A stretch of DNA of 64,000 nucleotides from an uncultured Christensenellaceae bacterium (lineage in GTDB: Bacteria > Bacillota > Clostridia > Christensenellales > Pumilibacteraceae), in contig CAJULE010000001.1 in assembly GCA_910587445.1 (NCBI GenBank), positions 161,748 to 225,747 of the forward strand, read 5' to 3'. Shown here one piece after another: positions 7,537-16,218 of the stretch (position 1 is its first letter; each line of letters begins with the position of its first letter). The notes beneath the pieces are model-generated. The model was given only the letters and a program-made list of their open reading frames with translations. It made no database searches and was not told the origin of the DNA. A program made the translations under genes and the position numbers.

Positions 7537-9505
7537 ACTTGCGTTTCGCAACGTGCGCAGGCAGATGAGCGGCTACATTGTCTACTTTGCGACGGTGGCT
7601 GTGACGGTCGCGCTGATGTTTGCCGTGAATAACGCCGTGTTTTCGCCGGACGTCTTGAGCTACGCCGACAGTCACGAGCAGGCTTACGGAGCTATGATAG
7701 CGCTTACGGTGTTCGTTTCGCTCGTCGTTGCGTGCGTGCTCGGATATGCGGCGTCGTTTATGCTTAAACTCCGAAAGCGCGAGTTCGGGACTTATCTCAC
7801 TCTCGGCATGACGAGGCGCAACATCCTTGCGTTGTTCCTACTCGAAAATCTAATAATCTGCGTGGCGGCGCTCGTCGTCGGATTGCTTATCGGATTCGTG
7901 CTGTTCCAGCTCCTGTCGATTGCGACGTCGGCTCTTATGGAAGTCGACTTCAGATTCGCCGCCTATTCCGTAAACGGACTTTTGTTGACGGTGGGGCTTG
8001 TCGTCGGAATGTTTTTGCTTTCCTCGCTTTTGTCGTCCGTGTATCTGAAAAAGACTCGCATACGCGAGCTTATATACGCGGACAAAAAAGTGCCTAAAGC
8101 AAGGATTCATCCAGCCGTTTGGGGCGCAGTCGCCGTCGTTTCGTTTGCCGCCGTACTCGTAGGCATATTCCTTTGCGACCGTGAGTTTCAGGCGCTCGTG
8201 GAAGGGCTCGGCGATGAGAACGAAATAACGCTTTTGCTCTTTGCTGCGATTGTCCTGTTTGCCATAGGCATTGCGCTGTTGCACTATGCTCTTTCCAAAT
8301 GCGTACCCTATCTCTTTATGTGTTCGAAAAAGCGCAGATGTAAGGGCACGAATATGTTCGTAATGCGGCAGATGAAATCCCGTCTCGGCTCGAATGCGGC
8401 GCTCGGCGCGGTGCTCGCATTTCTGATCTCCTTCACGGTGATAGGCTGCAATATTTCGTTTATAATAAAAGCCACGGAAAAGATAGAGCTTGAGATAGGC
8501 TTTCCGTATGAAATAATGGGAGTCGTGAGGGCGGACGACGAGGAAGCTGTCCCCATACCGCGTGCAAGGGAAATAATAGGCGACTGCGTCGAATTGAAAA
8601 CCGAACACGTGTTTTCGCTTTACACTACGGGACGCGGCGATCTGTACAAGTATACCGAACTCGGCAAATATATGGATGATTCGAACGAGCGCGATAGGTT
8701 TATCGCGGAAAGCGAATTCAATGTCATGATGACGGAGTGCGGATACGCTCCCATATCGCTCGGAGAAGGCGAGCTTATGGCTGTTCTCTCGGCGGAAGAC
8801 GAAAGCGATTTCGAAGGGGCGAGCGTAGTTCTCGGAGGCAGAGAGTATTCGGTCGTAAAAAAAGAGACGAGTCTTCCCGATTTTTGCAGCACGTATTTCT
8901 ACTGTGTGGCTCCCGACGAAGCCTTGGAGGGAATGGAAGAATTAGAATACGTCTACGTCGCCGAAACCGTGAGGTCCGACTATGATTTCGAAGGACTTAG
9001 GAAAAAGCTCACGTACAGTATAGAATACGAGGAGGGCGGTTTTACCATAGAGCTCGCAGACTTTAATTTCCGAGAACGGGTAAAGCGTTCTTCCAACAGG
9101 ACGACTGCGATCATAACCGTCGGTATTCTCTATGTCGCCATAGTCTTTATGTTCATGGCGCTTGCCGTCCTTGCCCTGAAATCTCTTTCTCATTGCGACG
9201 AGGACGCCGCAAGATATTCGGTGCTTTCAAAACTCGGCGCAAGTCGGGGAGAGTGCAAGCTGACCTTTTTGAAGGAGAGCCTCGCCGTATTCTTTTTGCC
9301 GCTTCCGCTTTCGCTCCTGTCGAGTATACCCGTGGGGATAATATGCTGTCGAGTACTGAAAGCCGTCGGACTTCTTCAAGCCGTGCCCGTGGTGATCTCG
9401 GTATGTATCGCGGTTTCTGCGGTCATTCTGTCAGTATATCTATGCTACTTTGCCGCGACTCATCTCGTCGCTTTTCGCAGGACGTTCAAGCCTCGGCGGA
9501 TATAA
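7526..9505 (+). CDS. FtsX-like ABC permease, BceB-like
   Basis: 659 residues with the Bce-type topology: about four membrane helices in the first 190 residues, then further helices, one large extracellular domain (about 320-520) between membrane segments, and three final helices. The opening KLAFRNVRRQMSGYIVYF is typical of the family. It overlaps the ATPase gene by 11 bases, so translation is coupled. With the kinase and regulator it forms a sensing and detoxification unit for cell-wall-active peptides; the actual ligand is unknown. Confidence 0.9.
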   Translation: MFAKLAFRNVRRQMSGYIVYFATVAVTVALMFAVNNAVFSPDVLSYADSHEQAYGAMIALTVFVSLVVACVLGYAASFMLKLRKREFGTYLTLGMTRRNILALFLLENLIICVAALVVGLLIGFVLFQLLSIATSALMEVDFRFAAYSVNGLLLTVGLVVGMFLLSSLLSSVYLKKTRIRELIYADKKVPKARIHPAVWGAVAVVSFAAVLVGIFLCDREFQALVEGLGDENEITLLLFAAIVLFAIGIALLHYALSKCVPYLFMCSKKRRCKGTNMFVMRQMKSRLGSNAALGAVLAFLISFTVIGCNISFIIKATEKIELEIGFPYEIMGVVRADDEEAVPIPRAREIIGDCVELKTEHVFSLYTTGRGDLYKYTELGKYMDDSNERDRFIAESEFNVMMTECGYAPISLGEGELMAVLSAEDESDFEGASVVLGGREYSVVKKETSLPDFCSTYFYCVAPDEALEGMEELEYVYVAETVRSDYDFEGLRKKLTYSIEYEEGGFTIELADFNFRERVKRSSNRTTAIITVGILYVAIVFMFMALAVLALKSLSHCDEDAARYSVLSKLGASRGECKLTFLKESLAVFFLPLPLSLLSSIPVGIICCRVLKAVGLLQAVPVVISVCIAVSAVILSVYLCYFAATHLVAFRRTFKPRRI

Positions 9506-9527
9506 TATGACATTTTCGGTATTCGAT

Positions 9528-9562
9528 GCGCCCCGGGGTTTTGTTTCCTTCGGGGCGCTTTT
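9528..9562 (+). terminator. Rho-independent terminator after the Bce-like operon
   Basis: GCGCCCCG/CGGGGCGC stem with a 15-nt loop and a short T run. It lies inside a longer outer dyad (TTCGGTAT.../ATACCGAA, 9514-9572), so the whole region is strongly folded. Confidence 0.8.
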
Positions 9563-9623
9563 CGATACCGAAGGACAAACCGCACAATTACTTAATCGGG
9601 TGCATTTTACTCTTAAACAGTTA

Positions 9624-9652
9624 TTGACATCTCGATTAAAAAGAGGTATAAT
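9624..9652 (+). promoter_or_regulatory. Consensus sigma-A promoter of the GH2 gene
   Basis: Perfect TTGACA and TATAAT, 17 bp apart, 49 nt before the GH2 start codon. Inverted 7-bp half-sites TTAATCG (9592) and CGATTAA (9633, within the spacer) flank the -35 box and could serve a repressor. Confidence 0.85.
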
Positions 9653-9701
9653 AAAAAGCAAGAGGGAATTCTAATAATTTTAAGGAGCGAGAGAGAGGAA
9701 A

Positions 9702-12092
9702 ATGAAAGCTGTAAACTTCAACGAGAATTGGCGTTATAGGCGAATAGACGTGGAGGGCGAAGAAAGAGCAGTCACTCTGCCGCATGACGCAATGCTCGTC
9801 GAGGGCAGGAGCGAGGATTCGCTCGGCGAACACAATATAAGCTATTTCATCGGCGGAGACTACGAATATATAAAAGATTTCGACGCGCCGAAGGAATGGG
9901 AGAATAAGGACGTTTACTTCGAATTCGAGGGCGTGTATCAAAAAGCCGAGATCTATCTGAACGGCGAAAAGCTTGCTTTCCGTCCGTACGGTTATATCGG
10001 CTTTGCCGTCGACGCGAGCGCGCACATAAAATGCGGCGAAACGAACGAGCTTAAGGTTATCGCGCGAAACGGCGAGCAGCCGAACAGCCGTTGGTATACG
10101 GGCTCGGGCATATACAGGGACGTGAATCTTTATGTGGCGGACAAGCGTCACATAGCCTTTTCGGGTGTAAAAATAACCACGCTTTCGCTTTCGCCCGCCA
10201 AAGTCAAAGTGGAAGTAAAGACGAGCGACGACAGCCCCGCGCACGTGGAGATTTTTTCCGCGTCGGGAGAAATAGTCGCAGTCGGCGATACGAACGGCGG
10301 CGAAATAATTCTCGACATTCCCGTGCCCGAACTGTGGTCGCCCGCTTCGCCCTATCTTTACAGGCTCGAGGCGAGCTGCGGCAGCGACACGGCAACCGAG
10401 CATTTCGGGCTCAGGATAATCACCTGTACGAGCGAGGACGGGTTCAGGATAAACGGCGAACGCGTAATACTCAACGGCGCGTGCATCCACCACGACAACG
10501 GGCTTTTGGGCGCGTGCGCATACAGGACGGCGGAGGAGAGAAAAATCAGACTTCTGCGCGAGACGGGCTATAATGCCGTACGCTCGGCGCACAACCCGTG
10601 CAGTAAAGCCATGCTCGACTACTGCGACAGAACGGGTATGCTTGTCATGGACGAATATGTGGATATGTGGTATATCCATAAGACCGAACACGACTATGCG
10701 GATTTTCACGGCGATTGGTGGGAGAAGGATTTAAAGGACATAGTGGACAAGGACTACAATCATCCGTGCGTAGTTCTGTATTCGACGGGCAACGAGGTTT
10801 CGGAGACGGCTCAGCCGCGCGGTATAGAGCTTACCAAAAGCATGACCGAATATCTGCACTCGCTCGATTCCACCCGTCCCGTCACCTGCGGCGTGAACAT
10901 CTTCTTCAACTTTTTGAGCTCCATGGGCTTCGGCGTGTACAGCGACAAGAAAGCCAAGAAGGCGGCGGAAAAAGCCGAGAAGAAAAAGGCGGAGGGCGGA
11001 AAGAAAAAGAAGAAGAAAAAAGTCGGCAGCGAGTTCTTCAATACCATTGCCGGCATATTCGGAGACAAGTTTATGAAGTGGGGCGCTACGCTTCACGGCA
11101 GCGACGTCAAGACGCGCGACGCATTTGCGAATATGGACGTTGCGGGATATAACTACGGAATACTGCGCTATAAGCACGACCTCAAAAAATATCCGCAGAG
11201 ACTCATTCTCGGAAGCGAGACGTTCTGTAAGGATACTTACGAATTTACCAAGCTTGCCGCGGCGAACGAGCGCATTGTCGGCGACTTCGTTTGGGCGGGT
11301 ATGGACTATCTCGGCGAATCGGGAATAGGCGCGTGGGAATACAAGGAGTACGCTCCGACATTCGTCAACGGTTACGGCTGGGTGACGGCGGGAAGCGGCA
11401 GGCTCGACATAACGGGCACGGGCGGCGGAGAAGCCGCATATACTCGCGTAATGTACGGTCTCGAAAAGATAGCTATCGGCGTAGTGCCCGTGCATACGTC
11501 GCACGAAAAACATTCGCCGTCCGCATGGAAGATGTCGAACGCAAAGACAAGCTGGTCGTGGGAAGGCTATGACGGAAAAAAGACGAAGGTGGAAGTTTAC
11601 AGCAGGGACTTCAAGGTCTCGCTGTTTGTCAACAGCCGCAAGGTGGGTACGAAAAAAGTCGACGATCACGGAAGAGCCGTATTCAAGACGAAATATCGCG
11701 ACGGCGAGATCGTTGCGATCGCATACGACCAAAAGGGCGTCGAGACGGCTCGCACGAGTATGCGCACTGCCGGCAGCCAGACCGTACTTTCGCTATTGCC
11801 CGAGAAAAAGACGGTGGCAAAGGACGAGCTTGCATATGTAAGGATCGCATACACCGACGAGAATCTCAACGTCAAACCGCTCGCCCGCGGCGACGTGAAA
11901 GTGAGCGTAGAGGGCGGCGAACTTATCGGACTCGGAAGCGGTTGCTCGTATACGGAACGCAGCTATATCACGGACGTTACAGACACTTATTACGGGCAGG
12001 CGCTTGCTGTTATAAAGCCGACGGGCGGCGAGATAAAGATAGACGCTTCGAGCATTTACGGACAGGCTTCGGCGTACGTCACGGTAAAGTAG
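9702..12092 (+). CDS. Cytoplasmic GH2 family glycosidase (beta-galactosidase-like)
   Basis: 796 residues without signal peptide. Order: GH2 sugar-binding jelly roll (about 1-150), Ig-like domain (150-235), TIM barrel (240-590), then DUF4982-like and Ig-like C-terminal domains. The acid/base Glu is in STGNEV (E365) and the nucleophile Glu in LGSETF (E506); HNPCSKAMLDYCDRTGML is the typical GH2 signature. A Lys/Ala/Glu-rich segment of about 28 residues (414-442), including seven Lys in a row, interrupts the barrel between the two catalytic glutamates. Substrate could be a beta-galactoside or another beta-glycoside. It has its own strong promoter. Confidence 0.9.
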   Translation: MKAVNFNENWRYRRIDVEGEERAVTLPHDAMLVEGRSEDSLGEHNISYFIGGDYEYIKDFDAPKEWENKDVYFEFEGVYQKAEIYLNGEKLAFRPYGYIGFAVDASAHIKCGETNELKVIARNGEQPNSRWYTGSGIYRDVNLYVADKRHIAFSGVKITTLSLSPAKVKVEVKTSDDSPAHVEIFSASGEIVAVGDTNGGEIILDIPVPELWSPASPYLYRLEASCGSDTATEHFGLRIITCTSEDGFRINGERVILNGACIHHDNGLLGACAYRTAEERKIRLLRETGYNAVRSAHNPCSKAMLDYCDRTGMLVMDEYVDMWYIHKTEHDYADFHGDWWEKDLKDIVDKDYNHPCVVLYSTGNEVSETAQPRGIELTKSMTEYLHSLDSTRPVTCGVNIFFNFLSSMGFGVYSDKKAKKAAEKAEKKKAEGGKKKKKKKVGSEFFNTIAGIFGDKFMKWGATLHGSDVKTRDAFANMDVAGYNYGILRYKHDLKKYPQRLILGSETFCKDTYEFTKLAAANERIVGDFVWAGMDYLGESGIGAWEYKEYAPTFVNGYGWVTAGSGRLDITGTGGGEAAYTRVMYGLEKIAIGVVPVHTSHEKHSPSAWKMSNAKTSWSWEGYDGKKTKVEVYSRDFKVSLFVNSRKVGTKKVDDHGRAVFKTKYRDGEIVAIAYDQKGVETARTSMRTAGSQTVLSLLPEKKTVAKDELAYVRIAYTDENLNVKPLARGDVKVSVEGGELIGLGSGCSYTERSYITDVTDTYYGQALAVIKPTGGEIKIDASSIYGQASAYVTVK

Positions 12093-12212
12093 CGGGCTTT
12101 TCCGTGCGCGTGTTTGCGGTTTGAGCGATTTTGCTCATTTTGCGATTATTTTCTGCTCATTTGTCAACTTTTTTCGAAATGTCGGCGAAAATGCGCACAA
12201 ACCCGATTTTAT

Positions 12213-12222
12213 GTGTTATTAT
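12213..12222 (+). promoter_or_regulatory. Possible extended -10 promoter before GH3-1
   Basis: TGT-TATTAT is an extended -10 with no recognisable -35, which suggests an activator-dependent promoter. The predicted start is about 12229, exactly where a folded leader begins. The remaining upstream part of this 344-nt gap (12093-12210) holds only a weak hairpin (TGAGC/GCTCA, 12122-12137) behind the GH2 stop. Confidence 0.4.
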
Positions 12223-12228
12223 ATAGGC

Positions 12229-12329
12229 GACCCATATTGCAAGAGTAATTTCCCGTTTGGGTCTGCCAAGTTGCTTTTCATCCACTTATATACGGAGAAA
12301 GTCGCGAGAGTACGCTCCCGCGGCTTTTT
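12229..12329 (+). ncRNA. Candidate structured leader RNA ending in a terminator
   Basis: About 100 nt begin with GACCCA, which pairs with TGGGTC 21 nt later, and end in a terminator hairpin (12301-12328; 10-bp stem with one mismatch, TACG loop, then TTTTT). This lies 108 nt upstream of the GH3-1 start on the same strand. It could be a small RNA or a transcription attenuator for GH3-1. I could not match it to any riboswitch class by eye. Confidence 0.4.
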
Positions 12330-12436
12330 CACTGCGTAAAAAACTTTGTTTCTGCAAATGCTATTGTTGTCTTCGGGACGGACCGCACATGGAAAAATCG
12401 TAGCCCGATGACAAAACAGTAAAAGGAGGGGACAAG

Positions 12437-15400
12437 ATGTTCTCAAGGAAAATGTTGCCGCTCTGGCGCGGACTTGTGGCGCTTATGCTGTCGCTCGTCA
12501 TACTCACGTCGCTCGGATACGGCATTGCCGACGCTTGGCGAAGCACTGTTGACAATGCTCTCGGTACGCAGAGCTTTTTGACGGACACGGCAAACATAAA
12601 GTATAAGTCGACCTATAAAAGCGGCGAGGAGCTCATGAACGCCGCAAAAGCGATTTCCGTACGCGAGGGCGAGGAAGGCGCGGTCGTAATGAAAAACGAA
12701 GGCGGCGCACTGCCGCTCGTAAAGGGCGAAAGCATTGCGCTGTTCGGTCTTGCCTCGTATGCGCCGTATATGTCGGCGGCGGGCAATTCGGACGCAGTCG
12801 ATCTCGTCGCCGCTCTCGAAAACGGCGGGTTTGCTTTGGACTCCACGGTGCGCGCTTTTTACGAAAAGCTCATGAACAAACACACCGTGACGAGCACGCA
12901 CCCGTGGACGGGTCAAGAGGTCGTAAACACCGTTTACGATATGAGACAGAACACATCCGCCGGCGACTACACGACGTTTAAGATCATAGAGGCTACTCCC
13001 GATATGTGGGAAGATAGGGGCGGCGCGGCTTCCGATTGGCGCGATAGCGTCACGGCAAAGACGGCTATCGTCACGTTCTCGCGTCCGGGCGGCGAGGGTA
13101 CGACCTATAAGCCGTATTCCGCGCTCGACATGAACGGCAATGCCACGGGCAAAAACCCGCTTGCGCTTTCGGAGGACGAACTTTCGGTGGTCGCCGAGGC
13201 AAAAAAAGTCTGCGACAAAGTCATAGTTCTTCTCAACACGTCGTGCGCTATGGAGATAGGGGAGCTTAAGGCGGCGAAGGCAGCCGAGGGCTACGGCGTG
13301 GACGCCATAGTATTCGTCGGCATACCCAACGACTATCAGTTTACGGGCATAGTGAACGTGCTTGCGGGCACGGACGGCGAGCGTTTCGTCAATCCGAGCG
13401 GCGCCCTTGCCGACACCTATGCGACGATCTCGACAAGCTCGCCCGCGATGATGAATTTCGGCGGCGGTTACTACACCGATTACAACATAGTCAAGGACTT
13501 CGACGACAAGCGTTTTCCCGGCGTAGATATCGGCAACGACGTGACGGGAAGTTTCGGCGGCTCGGCTTCGTACTCGGGCGGATATTATATCGTCGAGGCG
13601 GAGGGTATCTATACGGGATATAACTACTACGAGACGAGATATTTCGACGCCGTCATGGGCAGCGGCAATGCAAGCGGTTCGGCGGGCGTCTACGCTTCCC
13701 CCGACAACAAGTGGAACTATGCGGACGAGGTCTCGTACACGTTCGGACACGGGCTGAGCTATATTCCTTATACGCAAAAGCTTGTCTCCGTGGACGTCGA
13801 GGACAGAGTCGGCGGAAACGTGACGGCTCGCATCGAGCTTAAGAACGAAGGCGAAAACGAAGGACTGCTGCTTGCTCAGCTCTATGTCTCCGTGCCGTAC
13901 ACCGATTACAACAGGGAAAACGGCGTCGAAAAGAGCGCCGTGATGTTCCTCGGTTCGGCAAAGGCAAGAGTGGGTGCGGGCAAGAGCGAGACCGTGACCG
14001 TAACCGTTCCGACAAAGTATCTTGCCTCGTACGATTACACAAATGCAAAGACTTATATAATGGACGGCGGCGACTACCGCTTTACTGCGGGCGCTGGCGC
14101 GCACGAAGCGGTAAACAACGTGCTCGCCTATCTCGGCAAGACTACGGCGGACGGAATGACCGGCGACGGCGACAAGACGAACGTCAAGGTCTGGACGAAG
14201 AGCGGCGGAGTCGATACGACGACCTACAGCCATTCGGAAAGCGGCGCGAGAATCACGAACGTCGCGGACAACGCCGACCTCAACTACTATCTTCCCGGCG
14301 CAGTGACCGATCTTACGCGAAGCGATTGGCAGGGCACGTATCCGAAGAATTACAACGAGGAAAAGATAACTCTTGCCGACAGTCCGAAAAAGGACGAGTG
14401 GCTTAAGGAGCTTCGGAACATTCAGTACACGGTAAAGACGGACTCGCCCGAGAGCAACGTCTACGGCGTCGCGGGCACGACGTTTGCCGAGATAACGGAC
14501 GAAGCGGCGGCGAATATCGACGATCCGTTTTGGGATAAGCTCACGGCGGCTATTACGCTCGACGAGGCGGTCGGCGCGGTCGCTCACGGCGGAAGTCAGA
14601 GCGATACGCTCAAGAATATAGACAATCCCGTCGTCGTGCAAAACGACGGACCAAACGGCTTCAACGGCAAGCGGCTTTCTACGAACAACGGCACGGAAGG
14701 CACGGACCCTTACTATGTCGACCCTGCGAGCGAGGCGGGCAAGTTCATAGCCGCAGTCAATTCGCAGACCCTTCTCGGCTCGGGCTTCAATCCCGAAGTC
14801 GCGCTCGAATGGGGCAGGGTGCTCGGCAATACGGGACTCTATATAGGCAACTATCAGATTTGGGGCGGCGGCTTGAACTACCACCGTACGCCTTACAACG
14901 GAAGAAACACCGAGTATCTTTCCGAAGACCCCATGCTCACGAATGCGCTCGGCAAAGCGCTCATTCTCGGCACGAGCGAATTCGGAATAATAAACGGACC
15001 CAAGCACATCGGATTTAACGATCAGGAGCACGACAGAAGCGGTATCTGCGTCTATATGAACGAGCAGAAGCTTCGCGAGACCGATCTGCGCGCTTTCCAG
15101 GGCGCTGTCGAGGACGCGGGCAGTCTCGGTATAATGGTGGCGTTCAACCGCATAGGCGCGATAAACGCATCGCATCACGTCGGTATGCTTAAGGGCATAG
15201 TGCGCGGAGAGTGGGGCTTTGACGGTCTAATTTCGACGGACATGATGAACAACGCATACTACTTCAATCCCGAGGGCTGTATCATGGCGACCGTGACGCA
15301 AATGGCGGATTTCATGGGCGACAACAGCACAATATCGGGCGGAACGGGCGGCGTAGACGCTACCTGGGGATATCTGTCCCTTCCCGTCGTGAAAAACGAC

Positions 15401-15625
15401 TCTACGCTCGCAAGTGCCGCGCGCGATTGCATGAAGTATCAGCTGTTTGCGTTTGCGAGGAGCGCGGTCCGCAATCTGACGACCGTCCCCGTAACCCCTT
15501 GGTGGGAGGCTCTTCTCATAACGGCTATCGTCGTAAGCTCGGTTCTTTCCGCGGGAGCCGTCGCCGTGTATGTGCTTACCGTGGTAAAATCTTCGAGGGA
15601 GGACAGAGAACATGGAGTTTATTAA
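12437..15625 (+). CDS. Membrane-anchored GH3 glycosidase with permuted domain order (GH3-1)
   Basis: 1062 residues. A membrane helix lies at 8-28 and another near 1025-1050, so both ends are anchored and the catalytic part is extracellular. The sandwich-domain motif KNEGGALPL appears near residue 85, the FnIII-like domain near 430-560 and the TIM barrel at about 690-1010. The barrel carries GPKHIGF (K about 855) and the nucleophile Asp in LISTDMM (D935). This is the reverse of canonical GH3 order but known in some Firmicute beta-glucosidases. AGGAGGGG precedes the ATG. The C-terminal codons overlap the next gene by 14 bp. Substrate unknown; beta-glucoside or related glycan is likely. Confidence 0.88.
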   Translation: MFSRKMLPLWRGLVALMLSLVILTSLGYGIADAWRSTVDNALGTQSFLTDTANIKYKSTYKSGEELMNAAKAISVREGEEGAVVMKNEGGALPLVKGESIALFGLASYAPYMSAAGNSDAVDLVAALENGGFALDSTVRAFYEKLMNKHTVTSTHPWTGQEVVNTVYDMRQNTSAGDYTTFKIIEATPDMWEDRGGAASDWRDSVTAKTAIVTFSRPGGEGTTYKPYSALDMNGNATGKNPLALSEDELSVVAEAKKVCDKVIVLLNTSCAMEIGELKAAKAAEGYGVDAIVFVGIPNDYQFTGIVNVLAGTDGERFVNPSGALADTYATISTSSPAMMNFGGGYYTDYNIVKDFDDKRFPGVDIGNDVTGSFGGSASYSGGYYIVEAEGIYTGYNYYETRYFDAVMGSGNASGSAGVYASPDNKWNYADEVSYTFGHGLSYIPYTQKLVSVDVEDRVGGNVTARIELKNEGENEGLLLAQLYVSVPYTDYNRENGVEKSAVMFLGSAKARVGAGKSETVTVTVPTKYLASYDYTNAKTYIMDGGDYRFTAGAGAHEAVNNVLAYLGKTTADGMTGDGDKTNVKVWTKSGGVDTTTYSHSESGARITNVADNADLNYYLPGAVTDLTRSDWQGTYPKNYNEEKITLADSPKKDEWLKELRNIQYTVKTDSPESNVYGVAGTTFAEITDEAAANIDDPFWDKLTAAITLDEAVGAVAHGGSQSDTLKNIDNPVVVQNDGPNGFNGKRLSTNNGTEGTDPYYVDPASEAGKFIAAVNSQTLLGSGFNPEVALEWGRVLGNTGLYIGNYQIWGGGLNYHRTPYNGRNTEYLSEDPMLTNALGKALILGTSEFGIINGPKHIGFNDQEHDRSGICVYMNEQKLRETDLRAFQGAVEDAGSLGIMVAFNRIGAINASHHVGMLKGIVRGEWGFDGLISTDMMNNAYYFNPEGCIMATVTQMADFMGDNSTISGGTGGVDATWGYLSLPVVKNDSTLASAARDCMKYQLFAFARSAVRNLTTVPVTPWWEALLITAIVVSSVLSAGAVAVYVLTVVKSSREDREHGVY

Positions 15626-16106
15626 GAGACAGCGCGTAGGCGCTTGGGTGACGCTCGGCGTGGCGCTCATGACGATCGCCGCGATCATAGTCTACTGTGT
15701 GTCGTCGACGGCAGCCGGATATTTCAGAAACACGCTTTCGGGCGCGGTCGTCACTTTCGGCGTGCTTGCGGCAATCCTTCTTCTCGGTGCGGTCGCTCTT
15801 GCGCAGCTCGAGGTGGGCGGAACGGCGGGCAAGTGTATAAAGGTCGCCGCGGACGTCATGAGAGTGGGCGCAACACTGCTTTTGATCGCGTCGCTGTTGA
15901 TGTTCGTATCGCAGAGAGTGGAAGGGCTCGCCTATATTTTCGGCTCAAACGAGGACGTATCGGCGGAAGTGCAGACGCCCGAAAATCTCGCCTCGGCGCG
16001 TATGGCTATCGCAGGATTTATAGTCTACGGCATAACCTGGCTTCTTACGCTCGCTTCGACCTTCTTTCCGATAGCGCTCAAGCCGAACAACGGCGAACAA
16101 ATTTGA
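15612..16106 (+). CDS. Four-helix membrane protein coupled to GH3-1, unknown function
   Basis: 164 residues with four hydrophobic helices (about 12-32, 43-63, 78-98 and 130-150) and a short extracytoplasmic loop between helices 3 and 4. Its start lies inside the end of GH3-1 in another frame, so the two are translationally coupled, and the preceding AGGGAGGA is within the GH3 coding sequence. The coupling suggests a partner or assembly factor for the membrane-anchored enzyme, but that is inference; I recognise no family. Confidence 0.75.
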   Translation: MEFIKRQRVGAWVTLGVALMTIAAIIVYCVSSTAAGYFRNTLSGAVVTFGVLAAILLLGAVALAQLEVGGTAGKCIKVAADVMRVGATLLLIASLLMFVSQRVEGLAYIFGSNEDVSAEVQTPENLASARMAIAGFIVYGITWLLTLASTFFPIALKPNNGEQI

Positions 16107-16122
16107 TATAACGAAGTACGGA

Positions 16123-16210
16123 AAAAAGACGGACTTGTGAAATGACCCCCAAAAGCTGGACAAACTTTTGGGGGTCATGGCATTGAGAGAAAATTCGAGT
16201 CTGTCTTTTT
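16123..16210. terminator. Bidirectional terminator with an inserted palindrome
   Basis: An outer stem AAAAAGACGGAC (16123-16134) with GTCTGTCTTTTT (16199-16210), 11 of 12 paired, carries an A-tract on one side and a T-tract on the other. It lies between two convergent operons and should terminate both. Its loop contains a separate 37-bp palindrome, listed next. Confidence 0.65.
16142..16178. repeat. 37-bp palindrome with IS3-like ends
   Basis: A perfect 14-bp inverted repeat (ATGACCCCCAAAAG/CTTTTGGGGGTCAT) with a 9-nt centre. TGACCCC-AAAAG followed by GGAC or TTTGTC resembles terminal repeats of IS3/IS150-type elements, so it may be a miniature or deleted remnant. It has no flanking T-tract of its own. 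Confidence 0.5.
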
Positions 16211-16218
16211 ATTTGTGT

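Noticed and set aside
12443..15178. A 911-codon open frame on the minus strand opposite GH3-1
   Set aside because: It lies entirely opposite a protein with clear GH3 motifs, has low-complexity Arg/His/Val-rich translation and no domain. Codon bias of the sense gene keeps the antisense frame open.
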